Notes: a model not told the origin generated them from the letters alone. A DNA stretch of 64,000 bases from Trachythela sp. YZ-2020 (GCA_016169945.1 JADLSH010000382.1:434001-498000), one strand, 5' to 3'; counted from the first letter of the stretch, positions 36,300 to 48,194 are shown. Made by a program: numbers and translations.

Positions 36300-36734
36300 T
36301 TTAATACTCTTTGTACTGTCATACCAAAGAGGTATGTTTACATTAAAAGTATTTCTTGAAGTTTATTGAACGTTATTCATAAATAAATAAACGTGTGCCC
36401 TCGTAGTCTCGCTCCTGCCACTCCTTCGAGTAGCGAATATCGGCCGGTAAATATGTTTTCCTTTACAATTTAAACGTTAAAAATACTTTCTTACCTTTCT
36501 CATTTGTATTTCCGAGTTCAAAAGATGGAATTATGAAAACAAATCGCTAAAAAACGCGATTTAGTAGCAAATAATGCAGATTCCCAATATATTTTCTAAT
36601 ACGAATTTGCAAATCTTCTGGCCAGACTAATGGCCGCCGTCAACCGGAAGCCGCTGTCTATGGGGTGCCATATCCGCCAGAATTATATAAATACGATATT
36701 ATCATCCATTTTTTATAATTAGCTACCTTATTTT

Positions 36735-37320
36735 TATTATTATTCAGATTATTTTTGTTATTATTCAGCCTATTTATTATTATTCAGCTTATTTTTATTA
36801 TTATTCAGCTTATTTTTAATATTATTCAGCTTATTTTTATTATTATTCAGCCAATATTTTTAATTATTCAGCTCATTTTTAATTATTCAGCTTATTTTTA
36901 TTCAGCTTATTTTTATTATTATTCAGCTTATTTTTATTATTATTCAGCCAATATTTTTAATTATTCAGCTCATTTTTAATTATTCAGCTTATTTTTATTA
37001 TTATTCAGCTTATTTTTATTATTATTCAGCTTATTTTATTATTTTTCAACTTATTTTTTATTATTCAGCTTTTTTTATGATTATTCAGCTCATTTTATTA
37101 TTATTCAGCTTATTTTTTTTTATTCAGCTTATTTTTATTATTATTCAGCTTATTTTTATTATTATTCAGCTTATTTTTTTTTATTCAGCTTATTTTATTA
37201 TTATTCAGCTTATTTTTATTATTCAGCTTATTTTTATTATTCAGCTTATTTTTATTATGCAGCTTATTTTTATTATTCAGGTTTTTATTATGCAGCTTAT
37301 TTTTTATTATTCAGCTCCAA
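36735..37320. repeat. TTCAGC minisatellite in A's left arm
   Basis: Some 25 units built as TTATTCAGCTTATTTTTATTA, about 18-23 bp long, with variable T and TTA runs. The inverted partner lies at about 42296-42665 with fewer units (GCTGAATAATAATAAAAATAA). Long frames through it (LIFIIIQ repeats) are artefacts. Confidence 0.9.
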
Positions 37321-37392
37321 TTTTTCATTAGCCAGAGGTCTGGGACTAGCGCGGCCATGTGGACCGGAATTCATTGAAAATTCACTTTCAAA

Positions 37393-38878
37393 ATGGCGGA
37401 AAACAATGTTGGTGACAATTTTAATTTGAGAGAAATGGTGTATAGAAAACTACGTTCTGTAGAGCAACTACTTACACAGCAAACCAATAATAACTGTTAG
37501 ATATACCTAGTTTTTTAGAAACAATTGAAACATTGATGCAATGCGTTGTTTTGTTGGACTTTTTTGAATCGGTTTCCGAAAATGTTATGCGTTGTTTAAT
37601 GCAAGCATATAACCTGCTGTCGAGGAACACTAACGATATCAGAAGAAACAACAATCAAGCACAGCTCAATAATGGCACTGGTTCAGTTGGTCGTCCTTCG
37701 TTAATTATCTCAAGGGAGCAAGTCGAGTATTTGATGGAATGCAATTTCACGGTCAAAGAGATGAGTGACATACTCGGCGTATCCAAAAGAACAGTTGAAA
37801 GAAGAATGAATCAATATGAGCTAACAAACATGAATAGGTTCACCGCAATAAATGATGAGCGATTGGATGCCACAGTGAATGAAATCAAAAGTTTGTCACC
37901 AGATTGTGGTTCCAAATTATTATCTGGATATCTTCGAGCAAGAAATATCCATGTTCAAAGAAGACGTGTCAGGGAATCCCTTACTAGGGTTGATCCATTG
38001 GGTATTCAAGCTCGGCGTTGTAGAACAGTTCATCGAAGGGTCTATAACGTTTCACGTCCTCTTGCTTTATGGCACTTTAACGGAAATCATAAACTTATAC
38101 GCTGGCGCTTGGTTGTGCATGGATGTGTTGATGGGTATACCCGCATACCTGTGTACTTACAGTGCAGAAACAACAATAAGGCAAACACTGTTCTAGCGCT
38201 TTTTATGAAGGCTGTAGATGATTGGGGCCTCCCATCAAGAGTGCGATGTGACAAGGGCGGAGAGAATGTCGATGTTACTCGTTATATGCTTGGTCATCAA
38301 TGCGAGGCCGGATCATTGGGTCTGCAATAACTGGCAAGAGTGTACATAATCAGCGCATAGAGCGGCTGTGGCGTGATGTCTTTCAAGGAGTGTTGAAACC
38401 GTTTTACATTCTTTTCTATTTAATGGAAGATTATGGCATACTAGATCCTTGTGATGAAACTGACCTATGGTGTCTTCATTATGTATTTTTGAAGGAAATA
38501 AATTATTGTTTATCTCGTTGGGTTGAAGCATGGATACGACATCCACTAAGAACTGAGCACAATCGAAGCCCTTTGCAGCTATGGATCACTGGTATGCGCT
38601 GGAGTAGTATAAATGTCCCTCAACCAGAGAACAATAACTGGGACCTTTTTGGTATCGATTGGACTGGTCCTATACCCATGGATGGTGAAGCAATTGCAAC
38701 TACACTGGAAGTCCCAGAAACACTATTTCCAGTTGCTGATGAAAGGAGAATTGAGTTGAATGAAACTTTAATCGAAATAAGCAGCCATCACGGAGATGAC
38801 ATTATGGAGCAATACTACGTTGTACGAAATAGTGTTAGAGCAATACTTTCAGACCAACGTGGACAAACAACATACTAG
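37393..38878 (+). pseudogene. integrase-like DDE transposase of element A, frameshifted
   Basis: The main frame starts at 37533 and a second at 38300-38878 overlaps it; together they cover one integrase-type protein. Residues about 66-96 look like a helix-turn-helix ([19 protein letters not shown]). The catalytic core has [29 protein letters not shown] (D240) and, in the second frame, [19 protein letters not shown] (E) and TEHNRSPLQLW. A 1-nt shift near 38300 separates the frames. In relatives I know, the first motif is WHxDGNHK; here the catalytic Asp is Asn (residue 183). An upstream frame from ATG at 37393 (MAENNVGDNFNLREMVYRKL) may be the first exon, but the join is not in register. Together these suggest loss of activity. 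Confidence 0.8.
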
Positions 38879-39032
38879 GGCTGTTCGGTGTGCAGATATA
38901 TGGAAAATATCAGTATGAAATCCAATATCAGTACAACTGTACAATATACTTAGGAGCACATAATGAAATTGCAATGGGAAACAGTTTCGTAAAAGTTTAT
39001 TAACAATAGTACAGTACATTATATATATATAT

Positions 39033-39350
39033 AGCTAATTCAATAAAGGTTGTCCTTTGCAATAGGGATGAATTTATTGGGGTGCACACCTCCTAGTCCT
39101 GGCCCAGAGGGGGTGCTATTTTTCATGGTAAAGCATAAACATATTAGAGACAAAATGAGATACAGTAATTTGAGTAATAACATGATGATAAGTGAACTGT
39201 GCACAATTTATCAACAAAGCATCATTTAATCAGTTTACTCACTCACGAATAGCTACAATATTCAATTACTAAGCTTGAAATGTCCGATCCCACTAAGCTT
39301 TGCACGCTTAGAGTTTAAGGTTTGCAAAGGACAACTTTTTTGAATTAGCT
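39033..39350. mobile_element. 318-bp MITE
   Basis: AGCTAATTCAATAAAGGTTG...TTTGCAA at the left end is inverted at the right end (TTTGCAAAGGACAACTTTTT, GAATTAGCT). No coding. It lies between the integrase and HECT genes of A, in their shared 3' region. Confidence 0.8.
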
Positions 39351-39848
39351 GTAATTATATAACATGTTTTAAAACAAAAGTAATGCTATTAAAACACAAC
39401 AAATTTTAATTATAAAAATAGTTATAAGATAAACAAAATACTGCGTATATTAACTGAAAGTAAAATTGACACCAAGTATGGTAACAGTTCAAAAAAAATG
39501 TGGATAGACAAACAATTTTGTTAATTTCAATTGTTTACCAGTTTCAACAACCGCTAATAGTAACTACTCTAATAAATTATTTACTTTAATCTTAATAATA
39601 AATGATTAAAGGTTAAAGGGTTCAATAAGAGAAGAAAAGAGAGCCTAAGTTCAACCAAACGTGAGCCAAATGGTGATGAGGGCCAAAATGTTTGAGGAGT
39701 TGAAAGCAATCAACAACAAGAAAACATGTTCATGGGCACCTAGCAAGTGTGGTAATCCAACTGGAACAATATCAAAGTACAGTATACTAATATACAATCA
39801 ACTCAGTCACTTGAGTTTCTCCTAATAAACTTACATTCTTGTGTTCAA

Positions 39849-42156
39849 CTAAGGTATACCAAAACCCTTAGCATTTCTAACAGCAAATTGAAAATCAGAT
39901 TTGAAGTCAACATACTTAGTGTGAACAATAGGAAGATGGAGTATGCAAGAGCAAGTGTTTGCTTTAGGGAACTTTGAGAGAAGACCATTTTTTTCTGGTT
40001 CATGCAAGAATTGTAACTGCATTAAAATGCTTCGACAAGGAACAACCCTCAATCCTGATGCAAAAAAGAGAATGTCAGAAAAACTGAGTTCACATTCCTT
40101 TTCCTCAACATCCAGCAGGAAATCGCACCAAAACGCAATAATTCTGTTCTCTACCTCCCATCTGTTCGAGAGTTGTTCACTTCTAATCACAATGAAAAGT
40201 TGCTCGAATGAATCAGAACTTAAAACTTGTGGATAGAAACAAAACACTCTTCGGAACACATCAGAATTCGCAACAACAGCATCAAGCAAACCTAAGCATG
40301 TTATTCCACTTTTAAAGCTCTCATAGGCTGCCCTAGTCCTATCAAGGACATACCAGTGAGCAATTTCACAAACCACATCTTTAACATCGCTTATGCTTCG
40401 CAGAACTCTTAGGGTGCCAGAAAGCTCTTGAATTTCCTCTAATTTCGTATCTACTATCAACCTATTAGTATAAACTTACTAGTAGTCTATTACAAATTCA
40501 ACGTTGTGATTGGCTGAGCTACTAATGGTCTATTGGTGATAGACCACTAGTAGGAAAATTCAAAATGGCGGAAAATTCGCGTTTTGCCGAAGTGTTTAAT
40601 GATGTTTTTGGACGACTTTTTGGACTATTTCGTACCAGAAAAAAAACCCAGAAAGGCAACAAAATATGCAATGGCAATTTTTAAGGGTAAGAAAATAGAT
40701 AAAACAACATACACTCAATGAAATTTTAAAATTAAAGTTGAATTTTAACACAATTTAAGGCGAACAAAAACTGACCTATTTGCTTCCTTAATACGATATA
40801 AATTTCAGATTGGTTTGCAAACCAGCAAGACGTGTAAATTAATACTAAAACAATTAGACAACTCGGCCTCATTGTCTATGAGCGAATAGACAATTCGGCC
40901 TCGTTGTCTAATTGTTAATTGGCTTCATCGACCGATTCAACAGACATCAAATAGAGACAGGTGGCAGCGGGTTATTCACTATTGGCAAATTAAAAATTAG
41001 AGCAAGGGAGGGGGGTGGAATTAAACAAGTGTTTCAACTCATTGCAATTTTGTTGCCAGAAGAAATTTTGGCGTTTCCAAGGAAATGTGCTGGGAGCCTA
41101 GGAAAAATACATTACAAATAAATAGCAAGGAAATTTTGTTGTCACAAAGGAAATAAGAAGGAAGTTGCCTTATTTCTAATAAATCCTAAGAATACAGCAA
41201 TTTCCAAGAAAATCCACTTCAGAAACTGCCAAAAATCCTGTCATGCAGAAACTGAAAATCTGAAAATGTTCTGGGGGAGTGCCCCCAAATCCCCTATTAA
41301 TTCTACTTTGAGTAAACTCTCATTTTGACCAGTGGCATGGGAAGCAATTTGATATGGGGTGGGAGGGCATCTTCTAAAGTAGTGTATAAAGCTTACCTGG
41401 TATTTGTAGGGTAGTTGCCGTATTCTTTGCAGGACATAAGTAAAGATGTTCCCTCAACTTATTCATAGGGAATATATTCATACAATGATTACAGCTCTCT
41501 TCTATGATTTCTCCTTGATCTTTGGCTTTAACGATAGCTTTTAAGTCAAGGTTGCATTGTATTGGGCGAATATATGCTCGTCCTTGTCCGACAAACCGTT
41601 TGAGAAACTCAATGGTATACCCATTTTCTCCCTCAGCTATAACGGAAAGTTGACGAGAACTAGCCTTTGCGTGCATAAATTCATATCCACCACTATCGGT
41701 CAACTTTGGGTATGATTCCTTTAGTGCAGCCACAACATCAAAGGAAGTTGAGTCTGCTTGTAGGGTTACCTTCTTTTCGCCAAGTCCACCGACGAGCAAC
41801 TGTTGCTTTTCATCATTATTAGGAACATCTCGCTGAGTGGTGCTCATAAGACAGAAAAACTTTATTGATATTTCTTTCACTGATTTTCTTCTTTTCGGGG
41901 CCTTTGCATGATGATTTGTAGCTGCTCTTCGTTGGGGCGTATTGCCATTGGACGCATTTGTTTGAGTATACGGTGTAAACAGCCGCCGAAATTCATCCCT
42001 CGCTCTCGCCGGCCTGTTGTTTGTCTCCGGCTGATTGGTGACTTCTGAAGCTTCTGTACTTCTACTTGTTGAAGGCTGTGAGCTTTGATTTATAAGGCTA
42101 GATGCCGCTTGTGACAATAGACGTGCAGCTTCGGCCAGGTCTGATTTTTTGGCCAT
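39849..42156 (-). CDS. HECT-type E3 ligase-like protein of element A (spliced)
   Basis: The first exon (42156-41397, donor CCAG|GTAAGC) encodes a Ser/Pro-rich N-terminus, the conserved DVVAALKESYPKL, GGYEFMHA and IRPIQCNLDLKAI blocks, and a CNHC...LREHLYLC finger resembling UBZ-type zinc fingers. The last exon (40461-39849, acceptor CTAATAG|G) has GLRVVPCRSILMQLQFLHE, FPKANTCSCILHLP and NAKGFGIP, matching the end of a HECT domain. The likely thioester Cys is C170 of that exon frame. In known HECT enzymes this Cys takes ubiquitin from an E2. The phases of the two exons do not match directly, so at least one exon or a small indel is missing in 40462-41396. Much of the HECT N-lobe is not seen. 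An inserted Crypton-like exon lies in that gap. A regulatory role for transposition is speculation. Confidence 0.7.
40480..40930 (+). mobile_element. Crypton-like fragment inserted in the HECT intron
   Basis: A start at 40565 gives MAENSRFAEVFNDV. After a 1-nt shift the reading continues FLDDFLDYFVPEKKPRKATK and YAMAIFKG to 40685-40686, followed by a GGTAAG donor. This resembles the N-terminal exon of the Crypton-derived tyrosine-recombinase proteins (DUF3504/ZMYM-like) common in cnidarian genomes. It is flanked by GTCTATT / CACTAGTAG hairpin-like repeats on the left and by two GACAA(C/T)TCGGCCTC copies (about 40858-40910) on the right. Assignment rests on remembered motif resemblance only. 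Confidence 0.5.
40931..41390. other. non-coding stretch in the HECT gene
   Basis: It holds a GGGGGAGTGCCCCCAAATCC block (about 41273-41293), a common element tail in invertebrates. No exon located. Confidence 0.4.
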
Positions 42157-42295
42157 TTAAATAAAAGTTTTTTCGATAAAAATCAGTATTAGTCATGCGA
42201 CATACGAAGTAAACAACGACATTCACGCTGAAAAGTGAATAATTTTCAATTCCACATGGCCGCGCTAGTCCCAGACCTCTGGCTAATGAAACATT

Positions 42296-42665
42296 GGAGC
42301 TGCATAATAAAAATAAGCTGAAAGCTGAATAATTAAAAATCTTGGCTGAATAATAAAAATAAGCTGAATAATAAAAATAAGCTGAATAATAAAAATCAGC
42401 TGAATAATAAAAAATAAGCTGAATAATAATAAAAATAAGCTGAATAATAAAAAATAAGCTGAATAATAATAAAAATAAGCTGAATAATAATAAAAATAAG
42501 CTGACTAATAAAAAATAAGCTGAATAATACTAAAAATAAGCTGAATAATTAAAAATGAGCTGAATAATTAAAAATATTGGCTGAATAATAATAAAAATAA
42601 GCTGAATAATAATAAATAGGCTGAATAATAACAAAAATAATCTGAATAATAATAAAAATAAGGTA
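42296..42665. repeat. TTCAGC minisatellite in A's right arm (inverted)
   Basis: GCTGAATAATAATAAAAATA-type units, the inverted partner of 36735-37320 with fewer copies. The unequal copy number shows that the arms evolve by slippage. Confidence 0.9.
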
Positions 42666-43894
42666 GCTAATTATAAAAAATGGATGATAATATCGTATTT
42701 ATATAATTCTGGCGGATATGGCACCCCATAGCTGTCGGTGGTCCCAAAAAGATCAAAGGACCTGTCTCTCTATTCATTCCTTACTCTATGCCTGTTGTCT
42801 CCAGTTATATGAATGAACATGTACAGGCTGTGATTCTTTTCCACACATCAAGTGTTTTAGTGTGTTAGTACCCATCTACAATTAAAGGTGTAGATAAAAT
42901 TAAACACTCATAGCAATAGCTTGGCAATGTTAGACTTACAAACGCATAGTCATAGAGAAGGCTGACAAGGCTATATAATCTACCTTTGGCTTTGGGTCCT
43001 AAAATTATTAATAACACCAACTAAGGGACGGACCATTAGATATTTGAGGGGGTGGTTGCAGAAATCCCAAAAAAAAATTCGAGCAAGCTTTTAACCTAAG
43101 AAAAAAAAATCGTGCGAGCGGAAAACTTAAAAAAAAAAATTCGTGCAAACTCCATTTCTTAAACCACTATTTGACCTATTTGGAACTCCTGGATATTAAA
43201 TCAAATGTGAAGAGTATATAAAATGTTGTGACAATTCAGATGAACTCATTGTGCGAAGTTTTTTGAATTTGCGATGACACAATCTTAATATTTATATTAT
43301 AAAGCTGCCTTATCCGCAGGCGTTTCAAAAATTAGGGAGGCGAAACCTGCGAATGGGCAACTTTATATTTAATTTGAGCGCGCGCGCGAAAGCTGTCACT
43401 CTCTAGCCTGCAAAGCAGGCGCTTGTGGTGAGGTAGCTCAAGCGCCTGGTTTGTAGGCTAGTCACTCTGTCAGTCTACAAATTCACAATACGGCAATAGA
43501 ACCACAAATAAAATTTTATAACAGTAAAAAGTAGATTAATTTATATTTAATATGACATGAAAAACATTAACAATCCCCATATAAAAATGATAAATATTCT
43601 TTTTGCTGTTTTGTACCTTTGCAATAGTCATATGGTCAATATTAAAACCAAAATATCCAAGAGAAATGGCGCCATAAAATATTTATATCACAATCTAATG
43701 CGTCAATCAACTTTAATATACTGTAAACAAATTAGCGCATAATGCATAATTATATACTGTTAAATATTCTAATATTAATTTATATATTAAATAATGCCTT
43801 TGAAAGGTTTTGAAATGTTTACTTTGATAGAAAATTTAAATATGAAAATACTATAAATATATATATATATATAAATAATATATATATAACTTTT

Positions 43895-45317
43895 TCAACA
43901 TTCTTCCTCTTCCATTGTTAGTATCGAATCTGCTTCACTTTCACTGCTGTCATAATCTTCCCTGGCAAGTAACTCTACCACAGCAACCTGACCTGCCTCC
44001 TTCACTCCAACAATAGAACATTCCTTGGATGACTCTCCAGTTTCTGCTCTTGCTCTCTTTGCTTTCGCTTTTCTTTTCTGTGCCTTTCTTTTGGCCTTTT
44101 TATACTCTACACAATACCCATATTTCTCTCGGGTTTTTCCAGGATGTCATTGGCTTCCGCAACCTTTTCCTTAACCACTCCATCTACTATTTGGAGTGCT
44201 GGCAAGGCTTCGTTACTAAAAAAATTATACTCCGACTTGTAACCTGTATTGAATTAAAGAAAAATTGTATGATTTTTCTAAAATTTGTTATCCAATGCCC
44301 CCCCCCCCCTCCAAGTTCCACATTTCCCCAACAATGTGAATTGATTTTATATATAGGTGCTTCTGGTTATTGTTGATTGTGATTAGGGTTATTCAAGTCA
44401 AGATTATCCAACCCATTTTGTGTGATTTTTTGGAGTTGATAATTATGGTGAATGTTTAACCATAATTTATTTTGCTCATGAATTGTTAATGATTTAGAAA
44501 TACAGATTTTTGTACCTCTTTTTGGTGTTTCTCCACCACCAATGAGACAATCTGTTACATACTGGTTACACTTTCCAAGTGCATCGTCAGAGAATGCACT
44601 GGCTTCTTCCAACAGTACAAGATACAGACCAAACATTTCATACAGAGCCTTCGGAGGGATACATGACTTGTCCTTTTTGATCTTCATGAAATCCACCACT
44701 GCAGGGTACTGCACATCTGCAATTTCACAGAGGCCAACAATGCTTTGACTTTTGAAATAATGGGTCCATTTTGAAATTACTGGTTTCTGTGCAGCTGCTA
44801 ACATAACCACAGTTCTCTTTTTGCGTTGAGCTCGGCACCACATTTCGCAGGCACGCAACGATTTCTCGTGTTGCATTCTCTCCTGGGCCATTTTCAATAT
44901 TACGGAGTTTGAAAACACCTGGGACGGATTTAATGGCAATTCATACCATAAATTTTTGAACTTCCGTTTTAGTTGCTCCACAGACACGACTATATGTCCC
45001 TTTCCATCCCGTGTATGGAAACTATCTCTGAAGGCTTTTGGTAGGGCAATTATCTCAGATGCTGAAGAAGTTTTAAATCCAGGCTTATCGGCTGCGGTTT
45101 CTTTGGTTGAGACTTTGGACTTCCAAGCAGTAACCTCGCGCTGAAGTCGCCGCCATTCAAATACCGTGAGATTGAGTTGTCCAATGTCGTCTTCTTTTAT
45201 ATCTTGCAAGTGTTCAATTCGCGTTATGCCATTAGTCAAAAAGTTACAACACTTTTCATGCAAATCTACTTTCGAAAGAAATGTCTTAAATTCGCTATGT
45301 TCAATGTTCTCAGACAT
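43895..45317 (-). CDS. SAM-domain protein of element B (spliced?)
   Basis: Exon 1 is open from 45317 to a possible donor at 44516 (AGAG|GTAC); the frame runs on to 44367. Residues about 8-66 (FKTFLSKVDLHEKC, NGITRIEHLQDIKEDDI, GQLNLTVFEWRRLQREV) fit a sterile alpha motif fold: short helices with the L..DL.. pattern. The rest is Lys/Arg-rich and has a conserved-looking MWCRAQRKKRTVVMLAAAQK block. A likely last exon at 44215-43895 (acceptor TTTTTTAG) encodes LPALQIVDGVVKEKVAEAND, a basic KRKAQKRKAKAKRARAE tail and an acidic end, but its frame is off by one from exon 1 and shifts once inside. SAM domains mediate self-association or binding to partners, so it may be a transposase accessory. Identity is inference. 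Confidence 0.55.
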
Positions 45318-45477
45318 TTATAGCGACAAATTTTAGTTTTATCATATTTTCCGTCGCACCCGGTTCCAGTTTTGTTTGAGTTTGGGTCGGGTACTTTTTA
45401 TATATATACAGAGTACTGGGTACGAGTCAGGGAAAATTCAAGATGGCGATTCATGATCGATCAAAATCGAGATAAAA
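45318..45477. promoter_or_regulatory. divergent promoter region between the B genes
   Basis: 160 bp separate the start codons of the two divergent genes. A TATATATA run (45399-45407) lies about 70 bp upstream of the plus-strand ATG at 45478. It is the only TATA-like candidate here. Confidence 0.4.
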
Positions 45478-45969
45478 ATGTCTCTGAAACACTTTCAACT
45501 ATCCCATAACAGTGTGACAGTAGCTGAATGTCAAAACAAGATTGGACAGAGCATAGAGAGTTCGATTTCTGAGTCATCCATAAAAAAACTCACAGCACTG
45601 TCATGCCTTTTGGATGAGTTGTCCATTCACAAGATTCTGCCATTTGACGTTTCTTATGAAGAATACGCGGCAAAAGTTCCTTCCATTGCCAACTCTACAA
45701 ACCAAAAGAGTGCACGGGTACAATTCAGAAACCTCATTCTGTCCAAGAAGGGAATTCCTGTTGTAATAGTTCACAATCAAGGAAAAAGGTATTTACAAAT
45801 TTTATTATACTTTACTTTTATAAATATTATTAACGTCTTTCCAAACTGTATATAAAATAAGTCATGCCATTTTAATGAAGAGCGCAATTCCTATTCTGCT
45901 GCATTTGCAAATACTTTATCCCCAATGACCAAGTCACTAATTATTGACTATTTCACTATTGAGCGCAAT

Positions 45970-46134
45970 AATACACCCTTTCGAATTGTTTCGATATTAA
46001 TTTATACGTCAAATACTTTTTTGGCCTGCCTCGCTCTCATGTCTCAATACGGAAAGGCGATTGGCTGACAATACATGGCAGTGAGGCCACCAGGCCAAAA
46101 AAAGGTTTGTGACGTAATTATCGAAAGGTGTATT
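45970..46134. mobile_element. MITE of the AATACACC family, copy 2
   Basis: Ends AATACACCCTTTCG and CGAAAGGTGTATT match the copy at 1383-1537, and both contain GTGACGTAATTATCG. It sits in the first intron of the B transposase gene, so it is a further nested level. Confidence 0.8.
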
Positions 46135-48194
46135 CTATCACTTTTGGTATCTACACTCTACAGTCACAGTGTGTCAATTAGACTTTTGCCTGCTTTAGGT
46201 TTGTGTGCCTTCTTGAGAAACCAGTGCAGCACCTGGATTTTTTTGAGTCACTGAGAAAGTCTTCAGATTGTCTGATGAGAAAAGTCATCCAGTTTTCCCT
46301 TCAGTACTTGCTGGAAATATTCCAACTTTGCTGAAGCTGATGTCATCCTCGAGGGACAGGGCCATTGTGCAGTTTATTCTAGCTTCCATTTACTCAAACA
46401 CTGTCTTGGATAATGTCATGGGCTATACCTCGGTGACTGTGAATGAGATAAAAAGTGAAGTAGATAATTTTTTGATACAGGCAGAGTTATTAAATGAGGA
46501 AGGTTCCATGCAGTCAGTCAAAAGTCAAGTAGCAGAGGCTGTTATTAGACTCGAAAACATTATTGAAAATAATGAGAATATTCTTGAAAGAAAAAGCGCC
46601 TGGCCAGTGAAGAAATAGAAGACTTAATAGAGTATGACTTAAACGTAAAAAGGCAGCGATTACAAAAACTCAGGCAGAGACCAGTTGGCATGATGAAAAG
46701 AAAAGCAAGGAGGAATTTTGTTTCTTGGAAATTATCACTTCGGTCTCAAAAGGGTAAAAACAAGGGCAAATACAGAATTGACCGAGGGTCTGAAAGAGCA
46801 ATATACGAAGTCTGGGAAGAACAGTTGAAAGCCCACCGCAGAAGATGGGGCGATGAAGGCACAGGGTATATAGAGAACCATGCAAAGAGACTTCACAAGA
46901 AGGACATGTTGAGGATAGCAAACAGGTACCTAAAGGCACATTCAAAGAAGCTCATCAAAAGCAGTGAGACTGTGAGGTCCTGGGGACGATGCAAGAACAA
47001 GCGTAGTCATCAAGCTAAGCAACACCGTGGACAAAATCTGTGGTCTTTTGTGAGAGCCCAGAAAAACATGAAACAGGTGCACATAAATGTGCACTACAAC
47101 AGGGCCCACATTAAGAATTACACGTTTTGCATTTGGCAATGTATTAAATAACAGTGGATATGTTATTAGAAGAGCTATAGATGACAAAGCATATGTACGG
47201 TGTGGTACGTCTGAAGGATTTTCAAGACCACTTCACCGTCCCATCAACAATAAATCACCATTTGACCTACCGCCTCAGATTACCCAGACAGTGCAGGATA
47301 TGTAAGCCCAGGTGTCATTTTAATTGTAAATAACATGAAGGAAATTGAACAAGAAGGAAGAGACAAATTTACAATGACAGATTCAACCGTGACAGTAACA
47401 TGCAAGCCAAAGCACATATACCCAAGTAGTGCTACAAACTGGCATAATGATATGTTTGCCACAAGGTACCTGTTTAGAAAGGAACATGAACTTGGGGATG
47501 ATCTTTCCACTTCAGGGGGGATAAACGACTTATCCAATGAAGTCATAACATTCTTGATTTGTCTCAGAGACTCCCTCTTACAATATGAACTGATGTCCAT
47601 TCCTGGAGATTATGTTAGAGTGACAGATGGAGGAGATCATATGAAACGGGAAATATTAAGGACTGAAATTCTTGTTCAACGACTGGAAGACTGCTTGAGC
47701 GCCTTCGGCGAACATTCCCACAACAGCCACCCATTATTGGAGGAGATTTTATCAAAAATTACCGATATTAAAATGAAGCTTACCGACATCTGTGAGTATA
47801 AATAACAATAGTATGTTCTGTATTTGTTGCTGTATAAAAATCATCCATATAATCCTTCAAAAGAAAAGAAAGAGCTGGAAGATATTTATACTTCAACAGA
47901 TGTACAGGATATTTATACACCATCTGGCGAAAATTTCCGTATTAAGCAACATTCATTTACAATTTGCATGGCAAGTGAGACGAAACTGATATTTTTCTCT
48001 CAAACAAAATCCTGAGAAAGTGAAACATGCCCGCCCGATTCATACTTGACAATATAAAATACAAGCTTTCCTCCTGTTTTTGTAGCCTGTTCCCTAGAGG
48101 AGAATGTGAAAGAAGACATTGAAGACTTCATCCAAAAGAACAAATTGGCTTCTTCCAGTTGTAAAACCCTTCGCTTGTTCCTTGAAAATAATGA

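Larger units (their letters stand above)
31079..36658 (-). mobile_element. P-superfamily transposon with long TIRs
   Basis: Inverted ends GACAGCGGCTTCCGG... (31079 onwards) and their complement (to 36658) extend about 340-380 bp on each side, through the GGAGTG-containing and ATACCTCTTTGGTATGACAG blocks (about 31420 and 36300). The body encodes a THAP/P-element transposase on the minus strand. The element lies in A's left terminal repeat. The matching position in A's right repeat (about 42728-42736) has GACAGC between the same flanks. No clean 8-bp duplication is visible. Confidence 0.85.
31025..42790. mobile_element. element A: integrase-like transposase plus HECT gene, TSD CCTGTTG
   Basis: The ends CATAGAGTAAGGAATG... 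and its complement are flanked by a perfect 7-bp direct repeat CCTGTTG (31018-31024, 42791-42797). The terminal repeats include a TTCAGC minisatellite (36735-37320 and about 42296-42665) and end near 37375 and 42250 at GGTCTGGGACTAGCGCGGCC. A P element interrupts the left repeat. Without it, A is about 6.2 kb. It has two convergent genes: an integrase-type DDE gene (+) and a HECT-type gene (-). The gene pair recalls large DNA transposons of fish and cnidarians. The superfamily name (IS3EU- or Ginger-like) is uncertain. Confidence 0.85.

Noticed and set aside
36755..37331. Long hydrophobic frames made of LIFIIIQ repeats
   Set aside because: Translation of the TTCAGC minisatellite; no start context or conservation.
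46690..47305. Two overlapping plus-strand ORFs as separate genes
   Set aside because: The conserved reading crosses from one frame to the other at about 47118, so both are one frameshifted gene.
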